64,000 nucleotides of DNA from Multifurca ochricompacta (Eukaryota; Basidiomycota; Agaricomycetes; Russulales; Russulaceae). The DNA is taken from the NCBI GenBank assembly GCA_022496185.1, contig WTXG01000087.1, positions 62,001 to 126,000 of the forward strand. The letters run 5' to 3'. The position numbers and the translations under genes were made by a program. Shown here piece after piece: positions 25,143 to 36,400 of the stretch (the first letter of the stretch is position 1; each line of letters opens with the position of its first letter). The notes under the pieces are model-generated. The model made no database searches, had not been told where the DNA came from, and worked only from the letters and a program-made list of their open reading frames with translations.

Positions 25143-26227
25143 ATGGCAAACATAGGCAGCGTTTTCCTCGGTGACGTCCAACGCAACCGTTTACGATCTT
25201 CTGCCTCAACTCCAGGTTCAACACCTCCATCTTCCCCTCCACCATCATTATCAACTTCACACGGCGCTAGTAGCACAATGGCAGACCCGATGACACAGGA
25301 AAAGGAAATGCCCACATCGCGGCCTCATCTCTCGCCAACGCAGTCCTTAGAGTTGCGTGTGCGTTGGTTAGAGGCTCTTCTCTATGGCCCCAAGCACGAA
25401 CCCAAGCCGGAAATGAAGCATGGCGAAACGTTGACGCGCGCTGCTGAACTGGCCTATCGGCGTATGGACGACCTCGCCAACACCCATAATGTTTTGCGAA
25501 AGTTTCTTAGTCACTGTGAGCCACTTTTTACATTTCTCCCTCCTTCACAACTACCAAATGACCTTACCGACACCTAATACCTTGTAACCCTCGCTCGCTC
25601 ACGATCACGACTTTGATCGCGACCTCTCAAGACGAACAGCACGCGCAATACTTGAATCCCGCCTTCGCGCTCTCTGGCACGCTTCCAGTCATCGCGCCCC
25701 CAGATTACGCCGAAATGGCTCCTGCCGAGTTGGCTGCCCTAGCAACTGAGCTCGAACCCGACATTTGCGCCGCTGATAACGATATGCGCGAGATCAATGC
25801 TCTGCAACAGAAAGGTGTCACCGGTGCAGGAAAGTTATCAGGTGTGCTCCCCGACTCTCTTGCCCCCCTTCCTTGGTGTGTGTGGTGTAATACACACCGC
25901 TGAATTCTACACTGCGTTCACGCGGTAGACTACGAGGCGCTCCAACCACGACTTGAAGCACTCCTCTTGCGGCACGCAGAGGATCTTGAGCGTGCAACTG
26001 CCCTCGAGAAGCGAGTCGCTAGGATCGTTCGTCAGTATGCCCTACAGGTCCGTCTCCTTTTTACCTATCTTCTGCTCCGCAGGTCGGTCTTATCCAGGCA
26101 TATGGCTCAGACAGATAGCCTCTCGGAACTATTTGTGGCATGGGATGAGACGCTCCGCGCGGCCGAGGATAAGGTAGGTAAAATGGAGAAGGTACAAGAA
26201 GAGCGATCCCGTCACGGGTATGAATGA
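25143..26227 (+). CDS. Dynactin p24/p22 (DCTN3-like) subunit
   Basis: Predicted small coiled-coil shoulder subunit of dynactin, the dynein adaptor complex. Exons 25143-25515, 25632-25841, 25929-26047 and 26111-26227 keep frame for 272 residues. A Ser/Pro-rich N-terminus of about 70 residues precedes LRVRWLEALLYGP, matching the LERWVYG start of DCTN3. HYEQHAQYLNPAF corresponds to the YLDPEY segment. Helical heptad-like stretches follow, and LFVAWDETLRAAE matches FVQWDELL near the C-terminus. The match is based on these spaced motifs and overall helical character, so the family call is good but not certain. Confidence 0.7.
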
Positions 26228-27520
26228 AAACGGAACACCAACCTCGTGGCGAAAACGCCACTTAGCACACCCACAGCCTTCCGCAGCGTACAAAAATGGA
26301 GCCAGCGCTGAGGTTCATCGTCGTCGTTTTGGCTTTCAACTCGACAAGGGGGAAGATTTAAAAAAAAACCTTTTTACGTCTTACACCAACAGGACATTGA
26401 CACGTGTACCGCGGAATCATGCTGGGCATCAGCGATGGCCACAAAACTTGTCCCTCTTGACTATCCTTTCCAGTAAAAAAGGGGAAAGAGGAGAGTGGAA
26501 CTTGCACGTCAACAAGGGTTGTGACTTTATTCATTGGATTTTTATTCCTCTCTTCTCGAATGCAGCTCTATAATTTTTCAAATAATTTCTTGACGAGCCG
26601 GTGACCGGGGGGGTTAGAAGAAAGCCACAAAGATCGTGGCCCGATGACGCAGAAACGGAGAGGAAGCAGATATCCAAAGAGATGGTAAAGGCAGTAAGAA
26701 GCCTTCTCCCGGAGTGTATTTCGGTCAGCAAGATGAGATGAGAGACATAACAGCAGAAGCAACCAACCAAAAGTGAGGTTCACTTTCAAACTGATGGTTC
26801 TAACTGATCGATTCGCGCGCCCGCCAGTATGGCCTTGGAGTTAAAATGTGTCCAATCTTCCTTTGAACTGCTTATCGTTGTGTGCTGTGTTAGTGAGGGG
26901 AGGGGGGATAAGCCGCTGATTAAACTATTATGGTATATGAGATATCGCGTGATCCATCCACTCCCCCGGCAGGGTGAAGCCTCGTCGTTGTCGTCGTCGT
27001 TCGTTATATATGCAGAAGAAAAAGGAAAGGGGTAAAACGTTTTGACTTCCTTTCCGCCTCGTCCATCGGTGTTGTATTCGCGTCGGTCGGTCGGGATGAG
27101 AAAAAGAGTGTGAATCTACTCTAGCCCTACCAGCATTCGATGTTTTCTTATTTCTTTTTCTTCTGTAACGATGGTGTTCTGGGGACACGCAACAACAAAC
27201 TTGAATAAATAAAATGTTATAGGGGGCGATGTGAGGTGTATTCAAGGTGAGAGGGGGGGGGAGATTTAGATGACTCCCGACTATACTATCAAATCTGGTC
27301 TGCTCATACTTGGCCTGCCCATTGGCATTCAATGGAAGTATGTTATTATATGAATTGACACAGTATTGAACCGAAGGGATGAACAGGACCAGAGGATGGA
27401 TCTATAATTTTTCATCTCACTGCCCGGCCGGTGATAACCCACGGATTCACAAAATAAAAAAAAGCCCCGCCTTATATCATTCTCCATCCACTGTCTCTGT
27501 TGGCAGTGATGGATTTGGGG
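26228..27520. other. Intergenic, no gene seen
   Basis: No similarity I recognise. Short open frames on both strands overlap each other. Contains a GTCGT repeat near 26,983-27,001. Confidence 0.5.
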
Positions 27521-28100
27521 GGTACGGGTCCGATCCACAGTGAGTGCAAGGCAAAGTATTCCCTGGATGGTGAGAGAGACAGAGAAGAGAGGAAGAGAGC
27601 ACGCCTTCAAGTTTTGAGATAACTAGATCGAATGTAAACGTATCGTGCTTGAACTCGAGGAAATCGCTGCTTGTTAGTTCCGTTTGACCTTTGCGCTCAA
27701 TGTCGTCAAGAAGTTCTTTAGCACACAAAGAAGATAGAGAAAGCGAGAGAAATGCCGATTGATTTCGGCTTCTGTTGGTTCATTGGCTGGTCTACTACAA
27801 GTATTGTATGTACCTTTAAATACTTGCAGAGAGACCTAGTTATGAAGCAGAAAGAGGGTGAATTATAATTTAAAGGAGACAAGTGAGATGATGCCAGGCA
27901 ATAAAGGTAGAGATGATGTAGACGGAGAGGTAGAAACCTGGCAATCAAGACGGGGAGGTAGTGAAACTGGTGTAAGGGATGGACGGGCATGCGGCCCGGA
28001 ATGCAAATGATAAGATATACGAAACTAGATCATAAGTGCTCTAAATTCAGGAGAGGCGATAGCTGGCTGTTTCATGCTCAACGCCCGAGTCATCCTTACA
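27521..28100. repeat. Solo LTR, copy 2
   Basis: About 580 bases related to copies 1 and 3 along nearly their whole length, starting GGTACGGGTCCGATCC (first T changed) and ending CATCCTTACA. GGGG lies on both sides. Same orientation as the other two copies. Confidence 0.7.
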
Positions 28101-28479
28101 GGGGCTTTGGCGAGCTCTGAGAACAAAGTATAGTTGTATAATATTCACCCCTCTAACTCTTGCTAGTTCAACTTTCTCAAGCAACCCAGTCGGTTTCAAA
28201 AATATTTTTGCAGTTCTACCCTACCTTGGTATCCCTACATTGGGCAGAAAAAATCGGATCTCATAAAAAAAATGGTATGTGCAGACCCAGATCATGCTGC
28301 GGTGGAAAAGTGCCTCATTGTTAAACTCTTACTTTTTTTTTATAAACGTTAGTTTCGGAATCTCTGGTCGCGCACATGTGAAGAAATTCATCCATAACTA
28401 GTTGTGCATAAAGTCTGGGATTCTTTCGGTGGCAAAGCGGCAGACAAGCCATCTGGAGACCCCCCCCTGTTTCACCATT

Positions 28480-30345
28480 AATTCGGAACGGTAATCTCCT
28501 TATCGCAGACTGCGTGTTCAGGACTCATGGAGATAAGCCTTCACCACGGCCTGGTTGAGCAAGCCACGAGGGTAAGGTGATCGTGCACTCCTGGCTGTCG
28601 AAGAACCTCATCATCTTTGAGCGCACGGCGGGTGAACGGCCCAGCTCAAATTCTAAGAGTCGCGCGCCGCGCAAACGACTGCTGTCTCACCATAAGAGTC
28701 TTGTATTGTATGTCATGGTATCTGCGCGACCCAAGTTGGTGAGTAGTGGTGTGTGGGTGTGTGTGGGGGGGGTCTGAGCCTGGAATATCGTGTGTGAGCT
28801 GGTTCGTCCCAGGCGCATGCGATAAACTGATCGACAACGATCAGCTGCATCTTTGACCCGGCAGCAAGGCGCTGGTGCTTCAATATTCGTGAGGGCAGTA
28901 TTCGTATCTGCCCAATCGTGAAGGACCTAGCAGACATCATCCTGCTAGGCAGGATGAGTCAAAGAAGCTGTGACCTTGAGGATTACACGTTAGCATGGAT
29001 TTACAGGACCACAGGGTGATAAAAAAAAAAGAAGATAGACCTTGGAGTTTTACTCGTCCGGATTCAAGGGGGTTGGACATGTTCCTCTATCTTGGATGAC
29101 TGTACGGATCCAATCCGCGGTGAGTGCGAGGCAAAGTGTTCCCTAGAGGAGAGAGGTAGAAAGGTGGAAGAGAGCAATGAAGGAGTCCCTGAGATAACTG
29201 AGACTTCAAAGGAGGGTGTATCGTGCTTGAACTGATGCGAATCTACTGCTTGCTGGTTCCATTTGACCTTGCACTCGATGTCGTCAAGAAGTTCTTTAAC
29301 ATGCAAAAGAAAGATAGAGAAAGGGAGAGAAATGCCGATTGATTTCGGCTTCTCTTGGTTCATTGGCTGGTCTACTACAAGTATTGTATGTACCTTTAAA
29401 TACTTGCAGAGAGACCTAGTTATGAAGCAGAAAGAGGGTGAATTATAATTAAAAGGAGACAAGTTAGATGATGCCAGGCAATAAAGGTGGAGATGATGTA
29501 GACGGAGAGGTAGAAACCTGGCAATCAAGACGGGGAGGTAGTGAAACTGGTTAAAGGAATGGACGGGAATGCGACCCGGAATGTAATCAATTCAGGGTCT
29601 GTGAGAGGACTCGGAGAGGAGTTTTCATGCTCAACACCCGAGCCATCCTTACAATGACGAAGCGAAGGTGTGCATAGTGGGTTGCTTGCGACCACCTCCG
29701 ACATCAACAATCAGAGAGTCCTGAGAAATATTTTTCCAATCAATTTCAACGTTTAAAGATGGCGGTCAGCAAGGAGGCGTAGCATGCGAATCGAACCGTC
29801 AAGGATGGTCCGGGCTTCGGCCCAAGTCATATTCATTACACCATCCATGGCAGCGGCCTCGACTCTGGCAGATCGCAATCGGTTCTCTGGATGCTCGAGC
29901 CAAGTGCTTTATTCAAAGCAGTCTTGTCAGACTCTATAACATGGCCATAATAGAGGTCGAGTAAGATACATCAGGGAGATTACAAGCAGCTAGGGGGTGC
30001 TAGAGCTAGGCAATCTAGTCACCTAGTGCTCTAGTTTCCTCAGTAGCGGCAGCGAGACAGAGAGGCAGAGAGAGAGAGGGACGTGAAGATGGATGAAAAC
30101 GTAGCTTGGTTGGTTGATTCAAATAATATTAATGTGATAAGCGATCCGGCCGACTGAATGATAGGATGTGTGCGCGGTGCCTCGGAATCAAGGTTAAATG
30201 GCGCGTTCGGCAAGGAATACATGAACGAGTTAGTGGTGACTACCCCCCTCGATCCGTTCTATCGAGGATTTTATGATGTTGGTGAGCGTCTTCATCTCTG
30301 CCAAGGGGGTTTGTATCGCCCCTTCCGCGCAGCACCGTCAAACAC
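28480..30345 (-). pseudogene. Decayed duplicate of the O-methyltransferase
   Basis: Fragments in the same order as the intact gene at 5506-7506. The last exons align around 28,484-28,950 (LRLAAGSKMQLIVVDQ still readable), the SAM-loop and preceding exons around 29,660-29,960, and exon 1 around 30,130-30,345. Frameshifts, stops and deletions are spread throughout; exons 2-5 are largely missing near 29,970-30,125. A solo LTR splits it at 29,101-29,653. No function is expected. Confidence 0.85.
29101..29653. repeat. Solo LTR, copy 3, inside the methyltransferase pseudogene
   Basis: 553 bases, TGTACGGATCCAATCC at the start and CATCCTTACA at the end. A perfect five-base duplication ATGAC flanks it (29,096-29,100 and 29,654-29,658). 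Removing it restores continuity with the intact gene's exon 7 (CTTGGA..GACGAAGCGAAGG), which defines both ends. Confidence 0.88.
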
Positions 30346-30890
30346 CTCAACGTTTCGCTGATCCATCGGGTGGCCAGGAGACGTCGCGAGCTAGGAGGAC
30401 AAAGGTGCAGAGTCCGAGACGGAGAAAGACATTTGTGAATGATGAGGTAGAATAGGCATCTGGGGGCCAGATAATCTATACAAGATGGTTTACGCAAGAA
30501 GAACCAATAAAGTGAGGTTATCTGGCCCGCACCTACGACAATAGACATGCCTTATATCGCCGCCGCGGGGAAATTATCGAATTCACTGAGAAACGATGAC
30601 GGCTGTTTTTCTTTTGATTTCTTGGTTCGCTTATTTGTGCGGCCACCGGGAGTGGTGTAATGTGAATATTAATGGCGAATAAAAAGATAAACGCCCGAGA
30701 ACGAAACTGACTGACACTCACTCTCGTGAACGTAAGTACTTTATTTCCCACCACCCTTCCCCCTCGGCACTAGGTGAATCCCTTATTGATCTGCTTATAC
30801 AACACCAATCTTTGATTATATTTTTTTTCGAGGCTTCTGGGAACTTTAAGCGGACAACGTCTTTATGGTTAACTGTTTCCCCAGCTATAG
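30346..30890. repeat. Duplicated 5' flank of the methyltransferase locus
   Basis: Similar to about 7,507-8,030: shared pieces include AGACATTTGTGAA, CGGGAGTGGTGTAATG, and AGCGGACA(A/G)CG(T/C)CTTTAT. The duplication therefore reached at least 500 bases beyond the start codon. Confidence 0.65.
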
Positions 30891-31616
30891 ACGACGACAA
30901 CCAAAGGCCTGGATTTGCATTTTTTTGGTTCTGTTACGTTCGTTCTGTCCAGGCAAATAACTGTCTTGTAATCAAAGCAAGAGCAACGGTGCGAAGTAAG
31001 AGCCGATTAGTGCCAGTGCATAGGCTAGTGATAGTGATAATTTAGACAAGCGCTTATGTAAGGTTATAGTTGGCCCGGATTGATTGATACTGGGTGCCGT
31101 GAATGAGTAATAATATAAATTTACGTCCTGTTTGCAGAACTTTCTCAGCGTGGACGGTTCCTCGTGTCGTTATCGACTTCTACGCCGCCCCTGTACCTGC
31201 CAACCCCGCGTGCCGCCCATAACCACCTTCGCAAATGGAGGCTATGATCTCCCCTTGCTGTGCTCACCTTCCTTAGGAAATCCCGTCGTCTTACGTCTTA
31301 GAAGGCCTCCGACTACGGCAATGGCGAGGTAATAGGTCTATGCCTCAAAGGGGTCGTCTCTAGGCGATGGTTATGGGCCCGCATGCCGCTAGGACCATCC
31401 TAACCACGTCAGTTATAATGGGCACAAAAAATTATTATAGCATATTTGTGGCATGAACATTTCGTGGGCTACGCGAGTCTCTCAAATCCGCGTTTCATGG
31501 AACCATCCCTATCGTACAATCATCCTAACTATGCGATGGTGGAAGGTAACTGGGAAGCGCAAGGTACATATACTTGCGTGATTATATTTTTTCAAAAATG
31601 TCCAATTCCACGCGAG
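30891..31616. other. Intergenic, no gene seen
   Basis: No recognisable coding, RNA or repeat feature. Confidence 0.45.
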
Positions 31617-33640
31617 TCAAACTCGGATATTTCTCCTCTTCCATGGACCCCTGGCGTGGCCCAGACGTGATGGTCGCAGGGAAAGCTTCCTCGGATGACG
31701 AGTTATCTCTCTCAAAGCGCGATCCATGGTTTCTGAGCCGACATAGCCAAGGTCAGTCTTTGCAGGGTCGAGTAATGTAATAGACATAAGGACGCACTCC
31801 TGCCCGATGACAGAGAACTTGACCGTAACCATCATGGCCCAACCCAGTATGATGCATATGCCAGCCACGTAGCCGGGGACGGTTTTGCTCTCCCCGTCCA
31901 CGATGGTCGTCTTTTTCAGGTGGCGAGCGCCAGCGAGTATCGTTTGTATCTGCCCAGCTCCCGCTGCCAGAAACTATTTACAACCCAAAGGCAGGGAGGG
32001 AAAATCAGAGACAATCCTAAAGCAATTCCAAAAGAGGAGCGGCGCACGTTCGCGGCTTGATAGGCAAGTCCCAGGTATGTTGCACAGAATCCGGGTGGGC
32101 TCAACTCAGCTACTAGAATGGGCATCACGCCCATCGCACCTTGGACGCCAAATTGTAGCCAGAACGTGCCAATACAAAGTTTGACCACAGTTGAGGGAAT
32201 AATCCAGAGAGGAATGAAAGCTGCACCAAAAAGTACAAACACAATTACTGTCAATCGGCGGCCGATGAATTGCGAAGCAGATCCTGCTATGACACTGCCG
32301 CTGTAGCGAAAGTGGATGTGGTTCAGAGGGGCCGTGGAATATTGAGGCAAGTAAAATACATACGTGATAGCCCCGCAACTACCTAGCATAGCGACGAGCG
32401 TAGACTCCCGAGTAGTGAAACCTTTGATTGTCGTTAGGTAGGTCGGGTACAAATCTTGCGAGGCATGCACAACTGTGCTCGTAACTTTTGCCAACAATGA
32501 TCAACGAGCTCACGATACAACCTGCAATGCTCACGTACCAGCAACCATAATCGAAGCGAACACGAACAGTCTCCAGTTCTTCTTCAACATAAGACGCGCT
32601 TTACGGCCGAATGATTCGGCCCCCTCCCCATCTCTCTCGCCACGGGCGCGCTTTTGAGCTTGTGCACGGAGGAAAGCCTCACTTTCCGGGATGACCGCCC
32701 GAATTACAGCAACAAGGGCAGCAATTCCGGCACTGATCTGATACAGCACGCGCCAAGTGTGGTGGTTGTTTGAGATGAGAAACAAATTCAAAACGGAGGT
32801 TATGATGTAAGCAAAAGCATATCCAGATTGCAGTACGCCCGATGCGAGCCCACGCGCATCGACAGGTATGTTTTCTAGCGCAGGGGAGGCTGCCAGACCC
32901 CAGATACCCCCCATCGCGAAGCCAGAGATGATTCGCAAGGCAAAGAACTGCATGAAGTCCTGAACGAACGCAGTGATGAACTGAACAGGGGAGCAGAAGA
33001 GAAGTATGGCCACAAGCAGCCACTTTCGTCCAAAGCGATCAGCCAAAATGCCGAAAAAGAACTGTGGAGACGACGAGAATCAGTACGTTCCTGACAGAGT
33101 GGGCTCATTCAAGCATTAACAGAACGCCTGGGCTTCCCGTAGTTCCCATACGCGTTCATGCCGTCACAGGATAGAGTGCCGGACGCCTCTAACCAGCGCG
33201 CGCTTATGGGGAACGTGTGCGCCGTCCCATTCTTGTAGAGAGCTCAAAAGACGCATTATGAGACTTACACTGCCAAGAATTCTGAAAAGGAAGCTGCATG
33301 AAACAGCCACCGCCTATGATTACGAAGTCATGTAGCTAGCGGAGGTACTACAATGCAGCACAACGCACCATGGGGATGATTCCGTGTTGGTGAAACAAGG
33401 TCTGCAGGTGAGGGGTGTTGAAGGCAATGATGAAAAGGTCAATTGCATCGAAAGTCCAGGCAAGCCACCTGCCACTTGTATCAGTTTCTGCAGGGTGACT
33501 CTTTGAGGGCTATGCGGGTACCCGGAAAAAAATAACGCCCATTGGACCCATGTCAGGGAGCGCAGAATTTTGAGGATAGGAACGCGCTCATGCTGGACCA
33601 GGAGACGTGGGGACAAATTACGAATAACCTGAGGCGTCAT
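31617..33640 (-). CDS. Jen1-type monocarboxylate/MFS transporter
   Basis: Major facilitator of the lactate/pyruvate:proton symporter (Jen1/SHS) group, plasma membrane. Seen in order: MTPQVIRNLSPRLL start (33,640), LTWVQWALFFSG and WLAWTFDAIDLF (first helix), FFFGILADRFGRKW (the MFS loop 2-3 motif, near 33,050), helices through IRAVIPESEAFL, then HASQDLYPT (about 32,455), close to the Jen1 signature [S/T]HX[S/T]QDXXXT though the preceding residue is V. FIGRRLTVIVFVLFGAAF and VTVKFSVIGQE follow. Many introns; I could not settle those between 33,060 and 33,500, so whether the first third is intact is open. The family call is firmer than the exon model. Confidence 0.7.
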
Positions 33641-36400
33641 ATGAGATGTGCCTAGAGTGAGTTGGGAGAGAGAGAAACTGAGGGGGTTCCCGCACATAAG
33701 GTATATCGACTTATATATTAAAGTTACACTTACTTTTTTCGAATTCGGAGGACATTAATTTCAAAGGTGGTTCTTGGAATCAAATTACCAACTCGCTGTG
33801 GGAGCTAATGGGGACTCCGGTTGATTCCTTCTTATGAGTATTCCATTTTTGTTACGAATTTGCCTAGGATACGTCATGCGGGCCATAAATATCAAGCAGC
33901 AGACACAAAAGCTTCAAATTGAACACTTTCCGAAGTGTCGCAAGACTAAAAGTGCATTTATAATGAGCGTTACGAGAGTGGAAATGCAGAGCGAAAAATC
34001 CGCACTGCGATGTGCGAGTTCATTGGGTGGATTGTACTAGTTTTGTCTCGTGAGTGTTACCTGCGCGCCGCCTTGCAACACTTCAATTCTTCCACAGCTT
34101 CTATCTGAATGGGGGCTCGGTGACAGTCGAATTGATTCAAGACCTGCTGACTGTGGCGGTTCGATAACTTTGTTGTGGGAAACCCCTTTTTCGAGAGAAG
34201 AGAACAAAAAACTACACGAATTCAAACAACGCCACCAAACGAACGAGAGACGCGTGGCCAAGACTACTGTAGGCCTCGAACTATGCGATGCTCGGCGCGC
34301 CACAATATCGGATGGCCTGTTCGGAACTCGCGCATTGCCGCGCCGCGTGCTTCTCGAACCTAGGTGTATAGACGGAGAAACCCCTGGAGGATGGTTTCCA
34401 GGTCGTTGGAACGAGCAGGGTCACAATGTCACCTGTGCGCGACCAATCGCGGCGTGCGCATCAAGAGTCCCAGAGTAGATGTCGTCGGCTAAAGGATACC
34501 GATAATGAAGCAGATAAGATCGACGTAAACGATAGTTCCCACTAGCACTCGGCCAACCTTTTGCCCCCAACCAGAGGTAGAACATAAAACTTTTTGTTCT
34601 GCGTCGTTGCCCTCGGTCTGTAACGCTGGAGCAACCTATACTTCCTAAAACGGTCGCACCACCAAGTCATGAACAGATGGTGGTATATTGTAAAAAAAAA
34701 TAGTTTCGAGGACCGCGGGCGGGGTGAAGCAGGAATTCCATAACTGAGAGGCAGTGGTTTTTGCCACCAAGGTGATTTCTAGATAAAGTAAAGTGTCTCG
34801 GACGATCCGGAGGTCGTCGGAAAGTTGGAAAATAGTTCCGGCAGGCACGCTTCCTCAGATTACAGCGCCCAGAGACGACGAACAGGTATGCGCCATGGTG
34901 GGAGGGTCACACGCAGTTGGTGAGTCAATGCGATTGGTGGGTATTAGAGGAACCCGAGGATTTGACGATTGACCACATATGACAAGCGGCAATTGCCTCG
35001 GTTTCAGGCCAGGCGTAAACACCATTGCATAAAGTACGGTCACGGTCATCAGTATAGTCATTGCTAGGGTGTGGCTAAAGCCGCGGGAGTTGCATCGAAG
35101 CTTCTTCGGCCCTTAAGCCAATTTCCTTCACAGAGCGTCGTGTTGGGCAATGCAGGTGGACCCTGTGAGTTAAAGTAAGAAACCAGTATTTGAGACGAGC
35201 CGGGAGGGAGAACGAAAGGCCGCAGGGGGTCAAGCGAGAGCGAGAAACAGGGATAATGTTGCGGCATCACAAACGGAGCCTCAACGCACTCAGTGGATAA
35301 AAGTGGAGGCAGGAAAAAAAAAACTGGTTCGGCCTCGAACCAAAGGCAACTTCCGTCGTCAGACTATTAGGAACCATTGGTACAGCAGAAGCTACCTTAG
35401 ATGAGTCCGCGGAGAGCCCCGAAGAGGACCCAACCAGGCACGCGCTCCTTGAGGCTAAGCCTGAAAACGCGCAGATTCGGTAGCTTTAAGCGCGGCCTCT
35501 GAAGGAATGTCTGGCGGAGACCAAGCTCCTTCATGCTCGAGCTTGTGATTGCGCCATCCACATTGCCCATGGTTTTTTTCCTGCGTTGACTGTACTCGGA
35601 GGCGTTCATATTGCAGGAAAAGACTACGTGAGACGGAGGCCATTTGGTTACGGCGATGCCATAAAAGGCTGCATGACCCTCGTGCAACGTATGCGACCTC
35701 ATCGATGCCGTAGGGCATGAGCCACCTGGTGGCAATGGCTCGACGCGCGACAATCGCGTTTCTCTCGCTATCTACCTTCATACCGCGCGGCTTCGGCTTA
35801 CACCTGAAAGAATAAGCGGGGTTCGCTGTATCCAAAAACAGTAGGCGCCGCCGTCAACTGGTACTTCACCATGTGCGCAAAAAGGCGCGTCCAGAAGTGC
35901 AGCGGCACCAAAGGGGTGTAAAAGGGGTGTGTCATTTTCGGTGAAACCGGGTTGAAACCGAGCTGTGCCTCGAGGACATTGTGGTGTGAAAGTGGTGTGA
36001 AAAGAAAGAAAGAATAAGAGAGACACTCGTCGTCATAGTAGCGCTTGATGGATCACTCGGAGGCTTTGGTGAAGAAGCCGATTATCTGGCCAGGGCGAGC
36101 CCGAGAAGTGTCAGTGTATTATTCGGCGGATGATTGAGCACTACGTATACATGTACACGCACAAGAGCACCGTTTTTCCGAGTCGTGCCTGTCTTTCCAT
36201 CCCACTCTCACCCAAATGGTCCCGTTCATTTCTTTCATAATGTGTGTCACGGCGTGACATAATATACAGACTTGGACACGTGACACGTGACATTGTCCAC
36301 CAATTGCTGGTCCTCTGGCTTTGGCTCTGATCCCTTAAGCCAATACTAGTGCCACTGATTGGTACTCCTGTGTGGTGTCTTCCTTGTACACGAGTAAGCC
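33641..36400. other. Long region without a recognised gene
   Basis: Open frames of 142 codons at 34,050-34,478 (plus) and of about 120 codons in two overlapping frames at 35,397-35,835 (minus) have no similarity I can name. Either could be an exon of an unknown gene. Promoter of PRP6 lies at the right end. Confidence 0.4.

Noticed and set aside
34050..34478. 142-codon plus-strand open frame as a gene
   Set aside because: No recognisable domain, no supporting exons; could be chance in GC-balanced DNA.
35397..35835. Overlapping minus-strand frames as a glycosyltransferase-like exon
   Set aside because: I looked for GT69-type motifs and found none; left as unassigned.
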